64,000 nt of DNA from UBA12474 sp964549625 (GTDB lineage Bacteria; Babelota; Babeliae; Babelales; Babelaceae). Location of the stretch: the NCBI GenBank assembly GCA_964549625.1, contig CAZJVA010000003.1, positions 15,312 through 79,311 on the forward strand, given 5' to 3'. This document shows positions 1 to 9,292 of the stretch, piece by piece; positions within the stretch are counted from its first letter, which is position 1, and each line of letters starts with the position of its first letter. The notes under the pieces are model-generated. The model was not told where the DNA came from and searched no databases. It was given only the letters and a program-made list of their open reading frames with translations. The translations under genes were made by a program, and so were the position numbers.

Positions 1-2222
1 ATGCCGGTATTTAATGTTGTTAGTGCTGTAAGTTCGTGAAAATGGGTGGCAAAAAGTACTTTGGCTTGTATCTGGGTATGGAGATACTCAAGGACTGCTT
101 GCGCGATGGCGAGCCCATCGTATGTGCTCGTGCCACGTCCAACTTCATCAAGGATAACAATACTTTGCGCTGTGCTGTGATTACAAATTGTTGCTGTTTC
201 TTCCATTTCAACTAAGAAGGTGCTTTTGCCTTCTGTTACGTTGTCTGAAGCTCCAATGCGTGTAAAGATGCGGTCCGTGAGGGGTATTTCTGCATAACTT
301 GCGGGTACAAATGAACCTATGTGTGTGAGTAATACTATGAGGGCGACCTGGCGTAAATATGTTGATTTGCCCCCCATGTTGGGACCTGTAATTACCCAGG
401 TTCGCGCATCGGGTGTAAGTGCGGTATTGTTCGGTACAAATTCTGAACCAAGGTATGAAGCGACAACGGGATGCTTCCCTTGGCTGATATGTAATGGCCC
501 TGATTCTCGAACTGTCGGTTTAACCCAATTATGATTCGCGGCACAACGCGTGAGACCGATTAGCGCGTCAAGCAGTGCAAGCTGTTGACCCGTTCGCCTC
601 AGGTGTGGACCAAATGAAATAACATACGCCATTAGTTCTTCAAATAGTTTTACATCAAGCTTTTGTGCAGTTTCTTCTGCAGTTTTAATTTGATATTCAA
701 GTTTTTGCAATTCAGGCGTGGTATAGCGTGTTGCGTTAACCAGGGTCTGGAGCTTGATGTAATGCTCGGGAGCACTTGGTGATTGTGCTTTGGTTAGCTC
801 AATCGTGTAGCCTTGAATACGATTGAATTTAACTTTTAAAGAATTGATACCCGTTGAGCTTTTTTCAGCGTTTTCAAAATCGACGAGTGCATTAGTGCCA
901 TAGAGGGCTTGGTCTCGGGCTTGATCAAGTTCATGATTATAGCCGGAACGAATGTGCCAGGTTGCATCAGAATCTTCACAGAGAGCTTGCTCAAGGTATT
1001 TGTGAAGGGGGGAAAAATCAAAGAGACTCGTTTGAATTTGTTCGAGAATTTTGATTTGAGTAAAATCTGAAAGTATTGCTTTAATTTTAGCTACCCCTGA
1101 AATAGCCTGTTTTAGGGAAACTAGGTCCTTGTGTTGACTGCGCTTTAAAAGAATGCGCCCGGTTATTCTTTCTAGGTCTCCAATTTGTTGCAGGCTCGAA
1201 AGTATTTCTTCGCGAACAAAAAGTTTGTCCTTGAGAATATCGATTGCTTCTTGTCGTTGGTTGATAATATGTTTTTTGCGTATCGGGCGTGCAAGCCATT
1301 TTTTGAGAAGGCGTGATCCCATGGCCGTTGCACATTGGTCTAGTAAGTAAAAAAGTGAACCTTCTTTTTTACCGGTATTACTTATAAATAGTTCGAGGTT
1401 GCGTTGCGTTGCGCCATCGATGATTACGTAATCTTCGGGGCTATAGATAAAAAGCTGCGAGCAAAACGGAAGCGCTCGTTCTTGGTTTTGTTTTAAAAAT
1501 CCGACCAAGAGGTTAAGAGAATCACGCATAGCGGGTGAATATAAAACCATAGCTTGGGTTTCTTGTGGATGACTTTTTAACCAATCAAGGAAAATTTGTT
1601 CATATGAAGTAGGGTCAAACCATGAAAGGACGTAGCCGCTTTGGAGTAGCTTTTTTGCAAAGCTAGAAGCTTCAAGAGTGGGATGAAGGATTATTTCATC
1701 GGGGGAGAAGCGGGCGAGCTCTGCATCGAGGAGTACATCTTGCGTTCGATCAATGGTTGTTGCAAATATCTGGCCAGTCAAAAGTTCTGCAGCTGCAAGT
1801 CCAATGGTTTTGCCATCGGCCAGAGGTGCAAGTGCAATACAGTATGATGCCTTTTTATCATCAAGCATGCGCAGATCGGTTAGGGTGCCTGGAGTTAGTA
1901 CTTGTGTTACCCCTCGTTCAACAACTTTTCCTGGGCGTGCTTCTTCCAATTGATCACAAAGGGCGACCTTAAAACCGCCTTTGATTAACTTAAGTAAGTG
2001 GTGATCTACGGCGTGGACCGGAACGCCGCAAAGGGGGATGGGTTTGTTCTCAAATGTTCCGCGCTTTGTCAGTGCGATACCCAAAAAAGCGGAAGCTCTT
2101 TGGGCGTCATCAAAAAAGAGTTCATAAAAATCACCCACCTGAAAAAGCAGAAGCGTTTCTGGGTGCTCCTCTTTGATTTTAAAGTATTGTTGCAGAAGTG
2201 GAGAAATTTTTTTTGTTGCCAC
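1..2222 (-). CDS. mutS: DNA mismatch repair protein MutS (3' end beyond window)
   Basis: MutS recognises base mismatches and small loops and recruits downstream mismatch-repair factors. About 740 codons are visible; the C-terminus runs off the left edge. The mismatch-binding motif (GDFYELF, near residue 30), the Walker A motif (TGPNMGGKST, near residue 612) and the Walker B/signature stretch (LDEVGRGTSTYDG, near residue 695) are at the places expected for E. coli-like MutS. I place the start at a GTG (MATKKISPLL), because an in-frame TGA lies four codons upstream and no ATG lies between. A promoter-like element with an inverted repeat sits just upstream. No mutL is seen in the window. Confidence 0.95.
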   Translation of the reverse strand, partial: MATKKISPLLQQYFKIKEEHPETLLLFQVGDFYELFFDDAQRASAFLGIALTKRGTFENKPIPLCGVPVHAVDHHLLKLIKGGFKVALCDQLEEARPGKVVERGVTQVLTPGTLTDLRMLDDKKASYCIALAPLADGKTIGLAAAELLTGQIFATTIDRTQDVLLDAELARFSPDEIILHPTLEASSFAKKLLQSGYVLSWFDPTSYEQIFLDWLKSHPQETQAMVLYSPAMRDSLNLLVGFLKQNQERALPFCSQLFIYSPEDYVIIDGATQRNLELFISNTGKKEGSLFYLLDQCATAMGSRLLKKWLARPIRKKHIINQRQEAIDILKDKLFVREEILSSLQQIGDLERITGRILLKRSQHKDLVSLKQAISGVAKIKAILSDFTQIKILEQIQTSLFDFSPLHKYLEQALCEDSDATWHIRSGYNHELDQARDQALYGTNALVDFENAEKSSTGINSLKVKFNRIQGYTIELTKAQSPSAPEHYIKLQTLVNATRYTTPELQKLEYQIKTAEETAQKLDVKLFEELMAYVISFGPHLRRTGQQLALLDALIGLTRCAANHNWVKPTVRESGPLHISQGKHPVVASYLGSEFVPNNTALTPDARTWVITGPNMGGKSTYLRQVALIVLLTHIGSFVPASYAEIPLTDRIFTRIGASDNVTEGKSTFLVEMEETATICNHSTAQSIVILDEVGRGTSTYDGLAIAQAVLEYLHTQIQAKVLFATHFHELTALTTLNTG

Positions 2223-2251
2223 GGATACAGATCATGTTTTTGTACACCCTC

Positions 2252-2296
2252 AAGTCTTAGTTTAGTATAACAGAGACTTGAGGCTGCGTCATGGTT
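2252..2296 (-). promoter_or_regulatory. Putative mutS promoter framed by a 10-bp inverted repeat
   Basis: Perfect 10-bp arms (CCTCAAGTCT at 2252-2261 and its complement at 2278-2287) enclose a 16-nt spacer. On the minus strand that spacer holds TATACT (2268-2273), a good -10 box. ATGACG at 2291-2296 is a weak -35 at 17-bp spacing. No U-tract follows on either strand, so a simple terminator is less likely. It could be an operator over the mutS promoter or a hairpin at the end of the upstream transcript. Confidence 0.4.
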
Positions 2297-2297
2297 T

Positions 2298-5200
2298 TTA
2301 GGCTGTGGCCTTGGTTGGAGCGTTATACGATAGCTTGGCCATAAGGGGTACTGCGGTATTAGGGAGCGTAGCCAAGCGTCCTTGGGATAGATATTTTTGG
2401 TACCCGAAATAGGCTATTCCACCAAGTGCAATGGCTGCGCTTGTGTAGAAAATTTTGTTTTTATGGCGCTGAAAAAAACTAGGCTGAGTATTTTGATTTT
2501 TGATGCCATGTGTCGGGATTGTGACAGATTCGTCAAGGATAGCGTTTTTGAGTTCAGCACACGTATCAAAGCTTAAGCTTTGAGCGAGTGTAATAAAATC
2601 ACTTGATTCAGGGTGCTGAGAGCTTTTGGCAAGTGTGGCAAGTTGCTTTTGTGCCTGAGGATCTTGTAACCATGTACTCTGTTCTAAAAGTGTTCTCTTT
2701 TTTTGCCACGCAAGAAAATCCATGAAGACTTGGTGACAGGCAGCTTTTTTGCTGGCGTCCCAGGTTATGTGTGCGTTAAGCTCATGTTCTAACTTGGCGA
2801 TCTTGGTGTAAAGTTTGCGTCGGATGGCACGTGCTTCAGCAGGATTGCTAGCGGGAGTTTGTAGATTGCTTGTTTCAGCTTTGATATTCGTTATTTGCTG
2901 CATAAAGTATGAAGTAACGTAGTTTTCTTTTTTTAGGAAATTGCAGAGTCGATTATCAATGGTGTGGGTGATTTTTTCAATTGGTGCTGCATCATCCGTA
3001 TAGAGCAGATTCAATTCTATTTTTGCGTTTTCCCAGGATTGAAAAGTATGAAGCTCTTGAATTTGTTGTTTTAATAATTCCTCGAATTTTTGAAGGACTG
3101 GGCCAGACTCTTTTGTGTTCTTTGGGAGCTTATCTAGGACCAAAGTTTTTAAATTGATCTCAAGAGGGATTGGCGAACCATCTTCTTTGCGACCACCGAG
3201 CAGTGATGTGTAGGTACTTTGTGATGCGGATAATATAGGGCCGAAGATGTACTGTTCCAAATTTTTGACAATGCCGGAGTCGTTTTCATTGGTGCTCTTT
3301 TCTAAGCCGCGAATCTCCGAAACGCTGTTCACAATATCGCTACCAACTTGGTAGACTCCCGCAGCTACCCCTCTAAATATGGCATAAATTGTGGGAGTAT
3401 TGTCTAGTAACCAGGCGCGGTATTGCCATCCCCATGTCAACTGTTTTTTCTGGGCAAGTAGTAGTTTCATAGAGTTCGCTATTGCAGAGGTTATTTTGCC
3501 AGATGATACAACTGTTTTGAGAGCGGAGGTTATGGTTGATGTATTTGGTGCCTCGGTTATTTTTTTGCCTGAAAAGAGGTTTAAAAAAACTTCGTAGTCT
3601 TGTTTGGTGTGGGAAAAACCACTTTCTAGATTTACTATGTATATCGATATTTTGCGTAGTTGTTGCGCGTCAAAAGCCTTCTCCAGAGATTGCTCGATTG
3701 CTCGGCGACTCTGTTTGGAAAGCTTGAGAAATGATGGAATTATCTGTTCTGCGTTAGGGAAAAGTTGTGGATATGCTTTTAGCGTTTCCGTTATAATATC
3801 TGCGGCTTTTTGAGCCATGGGTGCTCCCCAGCGCTCTTCGCAGTCATTATAGTAACTGAGTAGGATGTACCCGATAATATACGTTTGGTTTTGAGAAAAG
3901 AAGTTTCTGATAAATACCGCTTCACGCAACGTTGCAAGAATCTGAGTGGTGTTTTGGCCTAGAGAAGGGTATGTTGTGTTTTGTTCGGTCGTAAATTTGC
4001 CGGGAAAATTGTTAGAAGCAGGGATACTGATATCTCTTATTTTAAACATAACATGAGAATTGGTTTCTGAGGCGTCAGGACAGATTTTGTTGTAGCCTGG
4101 GTAGTGGGGGTTGGAAAATATTTTGATAAGGGCATTTTGTTGCACCTCTGTGGAATTCGGGGCATTTATGATATCAGGATCAAAAACGATTTCTGCTGCA
4201 TGTAAAATTGCATGAAACTCTTTTATAAAGTTTTCGATCGCTAGGTAGTTGGTGCCGAACAGTTCGCAGAGTGGTTCTTTTGCAGAGTATTTCGGGCCTT
4301 CTTTTTGATAATGCATTATCAGCGTCTTCAGGTCTTCTTTTTGATGCGGCAGTTTACCAGAAGTTTTGTCCGTTTGACTTAGGTTCTCTGCTTCTAGAGT
4401 TTCTAAGAAGAGCATGGCCCGCGTGTTGAGTGTTTTGAGAAATTCTTTTTTTGTTTTCTGATCTTGAGAATCAATAGTTTCTAGTATTGTTGCGTCATTT
4501 GCAAGTGGATACTTTTGTGCTCGTTTGAATTTTTTTAATAAGTCTCTGAGCTTTAAAGTTTCCGTGACACTAGAAAAGGTATTGGGATTTTCCTTTAAAC
4601 TCTTTATTTTGTCTAGAAGCTTTTTAAGCTCTGGGCAATTAGAGATTTTTAATTCATCTGCTTCGTTAATAAAGCGACCTTTTTGGTTTAGTAATTGTTC
4701 TTCGGCGCTTTGAAATGTGCGGCGCGTGTTTGTGACTATTTCATCCGTTGCAGACTTTGCAAATTCATCTAAATCAGCATTAGGCTTGAGATGTTCGGTT
4801 AGGTTTTTGCGGGTTTTTTGCAAAGATTTAAAGGCTTTTTTGGTTTCTTTAGAAATTGTTCTTTTTGGTTCTAGTTCAGTTATCGCATTATCGATACCTT
4901 GGATTGTAGCAAATAGTTTTTGCCGCTGTTCTGACATTTTCTCAAATGTTTCTTCCGCATTGATACAATTGAATTGCTTAAGGAAAACATCTGTAAGCCT
5001 TTCAGGCGCTTGTAATGCATTTTTAAATTCTTTGCATTTTTTTAAAATTTTTTCTTCAGCTAGGGATGGATGTTGTTTTGCTTTATTTAACAGCTCTTTA
5101 AGTGATTGTTCTTGTTGGGGGAGTTTTTCTTGCAGTGTTTGCACCTGTGCTGATAGAGGATGGGGGTTGTTTGAGAGGTGCTGGGAAACGTTTTGTGCTA

Positions 5201-5588
5201 ATTTTTTAATCTCAAGCCTTTGTTCTACAAAATCAGCTTTAGCAGGGGTTGCTTTTTTCCAAAAGCGCAGCGCGTTGAGAACTTTAGCGCCAAAGGAAGG
5301 AGGAGTAATTTGTTCTTTAATTCTTTTGATATCCGATGTATATAGGTCTGTTAGCCTAGTTTTTGAAACGATATCTTCTATGATTTCTATAGCTTCTTGA
5401 AGAGCTTGCTGTTCAAGTTCTTTTTCTGAGTATAACAAATAACTTGCCCAACCAGTTTTCGTATAGTCTGCGCTTAGATTGTTGAGTTTTACGATATATG
5501 GATCATATGCGTTGTATGTTGCGCTGGTGTAGGCAGAAAAGCTGAAAAGCAATATGAGCGAACGTTTGAATATTTGGTGAAAATTCAT
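2298..5588 (-). CDS. Large exported alpha-helical protein, function unknown
   Basis: I do not recognise a family for this 1096-residue protein. The N-terminus (MNFHQIFKRSLILLFSFSAY) is a signal peptide or signal anchor. Most of the chain is Lys/Glu/Gln/Leu-rich and predicted helical, with coiled-coil-like stretches over roughly residues 140-450. A single hydrophobic segment near residues 1045-1064 is followed by a short basic tail, so the protein may be anchored at its C-terminus. It resembles the 1000-residue protein starting at 12295 in size, composition and export signal, though I see no clear sequence identity. It lies 30 nt or less from no other CDS on its strand and is probably its own transcription unit or the last of one beginning at 6727. 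Confidence 0.75.
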   Translation of the reverse strand: MNFHQIFKRSLILLFSFSAYTSATYNAYDPYIVKLNNLSADYTKTGWASYLLYSEKELEQQALQEAIEIIEDIVSKTRLTDLYTSDIKRIKEQITPPSFGAKVLNALRFWKKATPAKADFVEQRLEIKKLAQNVSQHLSNNPHPLSAQVQTLQEKLPQQEQSLKELLNKAKQHPSLAEEKILKKCKEFKNALQAPERLTDVFLKQFNCINAEETFEKMSEQRQKLFATIQGIDNAITELEPKRTISKETKKAFKSLQKTRKNLTEHLKPNADLDEFAKSATDEIVTNTRRTFQSAEEQLLNQKGRFINEADELKISNCPELKKLLDKIKSLKENPNTFSSVTETLKLRDLLKKFKRAQKYPLANDATILETIDSQDQKTKKEFLKTLNTRAMLFLETLEAENLSQTDKTSGKLPHQKEDLKTLIMHYQKEGPKYSAKEPLCELFGTNYLAIENFIKEFHAILHAAEIVFDPDIINAPNSTEVQQNALIKIFSNPHYPGYNKICPDASETNSHVMFKIRDISIPASNNFPGKFTTEQNTTYPSLGQNTTQILATLREAVFIRNFFSQNQTYIIGYILLSYYNDCEERWGAPMAQKAADIITETLKAYPQLFPNAEQIIPSFLKLSKQSRRAIEQSLEKAFDAQQLRKISIYIVNLESGFSHTKQDYEVFLNLFSGKKITEAPNTSTITSALKTVVSSGKITSAIANSMKLLLAQKKQLTWGWQYRAWLLDNTPTIYAIFRGVAAGVYQVGSDIVNSVSEIRGLEKSTNENDSGIVKNLEQYIFGPILSASQSTYTSLLGGRKEDGSPIPLEINLKTLVLDKLPKNTKESGPVLQKFEELLKQQIQELHTFQSWENAKIELNLLYTDDAAPIEKITHTIDNRLCNFLKKENYVTSYFMQQITNIKAETSNLQTPASNPAEARAIRRKLYTKIAKLEHELNAHITWDASKKAACHQVFMDFLAWQKKRTLLEQSTWLQDPQAQKQLATLAKSSQHPESSDFITLAQSLSFDTCAELKNAILDESVTIPTHGIKNQNTQPSFFQRHKNKIFYTSAAIALGGIAYFGYQKYLSQGRLATLPNTAVPLMAKLSYNAPTKATA

Positions 5589-5740
5589 ACTTTTAAACTC
5601 CGGCTATTTGTTTTTTAAAAGCTATACGCCTTCCTATTTTTATTCTCTTGTCAGTATACAGAGAATTTTATTTTTGAAAAGTTTAATTTCTTTTAGAAAG
5701 TTTAGTTTTGGGCTAGGTTGAGTGAGTGGTGGTTGTTTGT

Positions 5741-6727
5741 CTAAAAGAGCTGCGGAAGAAGATTATTTCGTTTTTGTGTGCGTAGTTGTATTTCTTCGAT
5801 AATATTCTGGATGGTTTGTATCTCTTCTTGTGCTGCTTGAGTGGCGGTGATGTTTGGTTGCCGCAAGGTTGCGTTCATTTTTTTGCTGAACAAGTTTCCT
5901 GTTTTAAACAGCATTCCAGCAAGAATGCTTAGTTTTTGTTTTTGGTGTTGGTTTGTTGTTTCATCGATTTCAAATGCCAAAAAGCCTAGGATTTTTTCGA
6001 GGTCATGTATTAGCGATTGTGCGTGATACCAAAGGTATTGATGTTGGAGCTCTTGTTCTTCAACCATCTGCACATTGAGATCTTTTAATATGTAGAGGCA
6101 GCTTCTCGTGTTAACGGCATAATTTGTGTGATTTTGCAAAAGCCATTCAAGGGACGGTTTGCGGGCAAGTAATTCGTTTAGGGGGAGTCGTTTTGTAATA
6201 GCGTTTGTTACGCTTCCTGTAACGGTATCAACCACCAAGGTGCTGATAAGTCCATCGACAATAAGGCTTCCTGCGTGTGATCCTAGGGCTTTTGTTTCTT
6301 GAATAAGCCAGTTTTGGGTAGATGGTGTGTGTGGCGTTGGTGGTGCGAGTTCAAGGCGATCTTCCAGGGCCTGTACCCGTGCAGTAAGTGATTCGATTTG
6401 CTCAGTAGTAGATAGCTGTTTGTTCTTTTTACCAAAGAGTTTCCATGCGATAAATCCTATGCCGCCGATGAATGCGCCGGTGCGGATTAGTAAAAAGAGC
6501 CGCTTGCGTTTTTTGCATAGCTGGGAGATTTGCTTTATTTCTGTTTTATTGAGCTGGGGAATTTCCAGGAGCGCTGTTTCGGGCGCTTTTTCTAGTTCTT
6601 TTTCCTCCGTTAGCTCTCTAACAAGATCTTGTTGATTTGTTTGATAGGTAATTTTATTGCGTGATTGAGTTGGCCAGTTAAATATGGCGCAGCAGCAAAA
6701 GATTCCAAATACAATGTTTCGATTCAT
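5741..6727 (-). CDS. Exported/membrane protein with coiled coil, function unknown
   Basis: This 328-residue protein has no family I recognise. It begins with a short hydrophobic leader (IVFGIFCCCAIFNW), then a charged linker. A second hydrophobic segment lies near residues 77-98, preceded by a Lys/Arg cluster (CKKRKR). A short helical stretch (residues 105-122) looks like a coiled coil, and a weakly hydrophobic region lies near 154-178. The C-terminal half is helical and polar. The start at 6727 gives the leader directly. The gene follows uvrA on the same strand after a 28-nt gap, so co-transcription is possible. Confidence 0.7.
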   Translation of the reverse strand: MNRNIVFGIFCCCAIFNWPTQSRNKITYQTNQQDLVRELTEEKELEKAPETALLEIPQLNKTEIKQISQLCKKRKRLFLLIRTGAFIGGIGFIAWKLFGKKNKQLSTTEQIESLTARVQALEDRLELAPPTPHTPSTQNWLIQETKALGSHAGSLIVDGLISTLVVDTVTGSVTNAITKRLPLNELLARKPSLEWLLQNHTNYAVNTRSCLYILKDLNVQMVEEQELQHQYLWYHAQSLIHDLEKILGFLAFEIDETTNQHQKQKLSILAGMLFKTGNLFSKKMNATLRQPNITATQAAQEEIQTIQNIIEEIQLRTQKRNNLLPQLF

Positions 6728-6755
6728 AATTTATAATCCCCCATCAGATTTTTAT

Positions 6756-9272
6756 TTAATTTAGCAGCTGTTTTAGATACTTACCGGTGTAGCTATTTGG
6801 CATTTGAGTAACATGCTCAGGAGTTCCTTGTGCTACAATATAGCCGCCAGCGTCGCCGCCCTCGGGCCCCATGTCTATAAGATAGTCTGAATATTTTAAA
6901 ACATCTAGGTTGTGTTCGATCACTAAAAGTGAATTGCCTTTTTCAATAAGGCGATCAAACACATGCAATAATTTTTCTACATCGCATGCATGTAAACCCG
7001 TGGTTGGTTCATCAAGAACATACATTGTTTTGTTTCCACGCTTGGCAAGTTCGTTGACGAGTTTAATCCGCTGTGCTTCGCCGCCAGAGAGCGTTGTTGC
7101 AGGTTGTCCGAGTTTGAGGTAGTCGAGGCCGACATCGCAAAGTAGTTGAAGTCGTTTGTGGATATTGCGGTGGTGTTTAAAGAAATCGTGTGCTTCGAGT
7201 ACTGTCATATCAAGGATATCTGCAATATTTTTGCCTCGATAGGTAATTTCTAATGTTTGTCGATTAAATCGTTTTCCTTGGCAGCTTCGACATTCTACGG
7301 TTACATCGGGTAAAAAGTGCATGGCGATGGTTTTGGTGCCTTCTCCATTGCACTCTTGGCAGCGGCCTTCTTTTACATTAAAGCTAAAGCGACCTGAGCG
7401 ATAACCGCGGGCAACACTTTCGGGGAGTTGGGCAAACAGGTTACGTATTTCATCGAAAAAACCAACATAGGTTGCAGGGTTTGAGCGCGGTGTTCGTCCA
7501 ATCGGGCTTTGATCGATGATAACCGTTGAGAGGAGTTGCTCTGCTCCAGAGATCTCTGCTGTATGAGTTTTCCAACTCTGTGTTTTGAGTTGCATTGAAA
7601 GAGCGGGTACGATTTCGTCCATTACCAGAGAGCTTTTGCCTGAACCAGAAACCCCTGAAACGGCACATAGGACACCAAGTGGTATGGATACACTAATGTC
7701 GTGAAGGTTGTTGGCCTGTGCGTGAATAACTTCTAAAAAGCCTTGGGGTGTTCTGCGTCGAGGAGGGGTTGGTATTGCTCGAATACCGGCAAGGTACTGC
7801 CCTGTGGGTGAGTGTGGGTTCTGCTTTATTTCTTCTGGAGTTCCTGTTGCTACGATTGAACCACCGTGTATACCAGCGGCTGGTCCCATATCGATAATAA
7901 AATCTGCATTTTCCATTGTGTCGAAATCATGTTCAACCACAATTACGGTATTGCCTTGGTCCCGAAGTTTTTTTAATGTTGCAATTAATCGATCATTATC
8001 GCGTTGATGTAGTCCAATGCTGGGCTCATCGAGCAGATATAAAATACCGCTTAATGCAGAACCAAGCTGGCGTGCTAGGCGGATTCGTTGTCCTTCACCA
8101 CCTGAGAGTGAGCGTGCATCGCGATTAATCGAAAGATAGCCTAGTCCAACGTCAACAAGAAAACTTAGTCGATGGGTAATTTCGCCGATGAGTCGTTCGG
8201 CAATATGCTGTTCTGTTTGGGTGAGCACAAGCTGGTGAAAGAAATTTTTTAGGTCTGCTATGGCGTATTCACCTAATTGAAAGATGTTTTGTTCTCCGAT
8301 GGTCACAGAAAGAGCCAGATCATTCAGACGTTTTCCTTGGCACGTGGAGCAGGTAAGGCTGATTGCCCCAAAAAATGCTTCGTGCGGCAGGGTAATGCCA
8401 AGTCCGTGGCAGGCTGAACATGCGCCAAGCGGCGAATTAAAAGAAAAATGGCGGGGCTCAAGATCTGGAAATGAGATTCCACAAATGGTACAGCCTTGTG
8501 CTGTCGAAAAGAGTTGTTCTTCTGTTCCGATATTGATGCGGCACAAACCTTTTGTGAGTGCACAACTTTTTTCGACCGCTTCGCTTAGTCGCGCGCATTC
8601 TTCGGGGTTGTTGGGTTGTACTTCAATGGTATCAATGCGTGCACTAATGGTGTGGGGCACTGTTTTTTTTAAGTCGAGTTGAGCAATATCTTCTGTTGTT
8701 CGAAGTCGGTGCGTTTGTCCATCAATAACAAAGGTCGTAGCGCCCTGGTTGATCCATTCGGAGAGTTCTTTGACAAAGGTGCCTTTGCGGCGCTCAACAA
8801 GTGGTGCATAGATGCCGATCGTTTTTCCTTTGTGCTGTTCTAAGATCTTTTTAATAATTTCTTGGGGTGACGTTGGTTGTACTTTTTGTCCACAGCTAGG
8901 ACAGGCTAATATGCCTATGCGAGCGAACAGTATGCGAAGGTAGTCGGATACTTCTGTTATGGTGCCGACCGTGGAGCGGGGGTTTGAGCCAACTGTTTTT
9001 TGATCGATTGCAATAGCCGGGCATAGTCCGTCGATTGAGTCGCAGTCAGGTTTTTGGGGCATTCCAAGAAATTGTCTGGCATATGAGGAGAGCGATTCAA
9101 GGTAGCGTCGTTGGCCCTCTGCATGTAAAACATCGAAGGCAAGAGAGCTTTTTCCTGAGCCTGATGGGCCAGTGATTACGGTGAGTGTATCTTTGGGCAA
9201 ACTAACAGAGATGTTTTTGAGATTATGTTCGCGTGCACCTTGAACACGGATAACATTTTCTTTTTTGCTCAT
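6756..9272 (-). CDS. uvrA: Excinuclease ABC subunit A (shortened)
   Basis: UvrA is the damage-recognition ATPase of nucleotide excision repair and loads UvrB on DNA. Both ABC ATPase modules are present: Walker A GPSGSGKSSLAF near residue 35 and a second, SGVSGSGKSSLV, in the C-terminal half, each with an LSGGE signature. The cysteine pairs of the zinc modules are visible (CPSCG, CTICG, CSACHG, CSTCQG, CQECNG, CRSCQG). The protein is about 838 residues, about 100 shorter than typical UvrA. The loss lies between CSACHGLG and CSTCQGKRL, where only about 12 residues remain. I chose the ATG at 9272 (MSKKENVIRV) because a GGAGG lies upstream and this N-terminus fits the family; an ATG at 9290 adds six residues. 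No uvrB or uvrC is in the window. Confidence 0.95.
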   Translation of the reverse strand: MSKKENVIRVQGAREHNLKNISVSLPKDTLTVITGPSGSGKSSLAFDVLHAEGQRRYLESLSSYARQFLGMPQKPDCDSIDGLCPAIAIDQKTVGSNPRSTVGTITEVSDYLRILFARIGILACPSCGQKVQPTSPQEIIKKILEQHKGKTIGIYAPLVERRKGTFVKELSEWINQGATTFVIDGQTHRLRTTEDIAQLDLKKTVPHTISARIDTIEVQPNNPEECARLSEAVEKSCALTKGLCRINIGTEEQLFSTAQGCTICGISFPDLEPRHFSFNSPLGACSACHGLGITLPHEAFFGAISLTCSTCQGKRLNDLALSVTIGEQNIFQLGEYAIADLKNFFHQLVLTQTEQHIAERLIGEITHRLSFLVDVGLGYLSINRDARSLSGGEGQRIRLARQLGSALSGILYLLDEPSIGLHQRDNDRLIATLKKLRDQGNTVIVVEHDFDTMENADFIIDMGPAAGIHGGSIVATGTPEEIKQNPHSPTGQYLAGIRAIPTPPRRRTPQGFLEVIHAQANNLHDISVSIPLGVLCAVSGVSGSGKSSLVMDEIVPALSMQLKTQSWKTHTAEISGAEQLLSTVIIDQSPIGRTPRSNPATYVGFFDEIRNLFAQLPESVARGYRSGRFSFNVKEGRCQECNGEGTKTIAMHFLPDVTVECRSCQGKRFNRQTLEITYRGKNIADILDMTVLEAHDFFKHHRNIHKRLQLLCDVGLDYLKLGQPATTLSGGEAQRIKLVNELAKRGNKTMYVLDEPTTGLHACDVEKLLHVFDRLIEKGNSLLVIEHNLDVLKYSDYLIDMGPEGGDAGGYIVAQGTPEHVTQMPNSYTGKYLKQLLN

Positions 9273-9292
9273 GATGTATAACGCCTCCATAA

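Noticed and set aside
4717..5400. 227-codon plus-strand frame inside the 1096-residue gene
   Set aside because: It is antisense to a long helical gene; the Ser/Phe/Cys-rich translation is typical of shadow frames.
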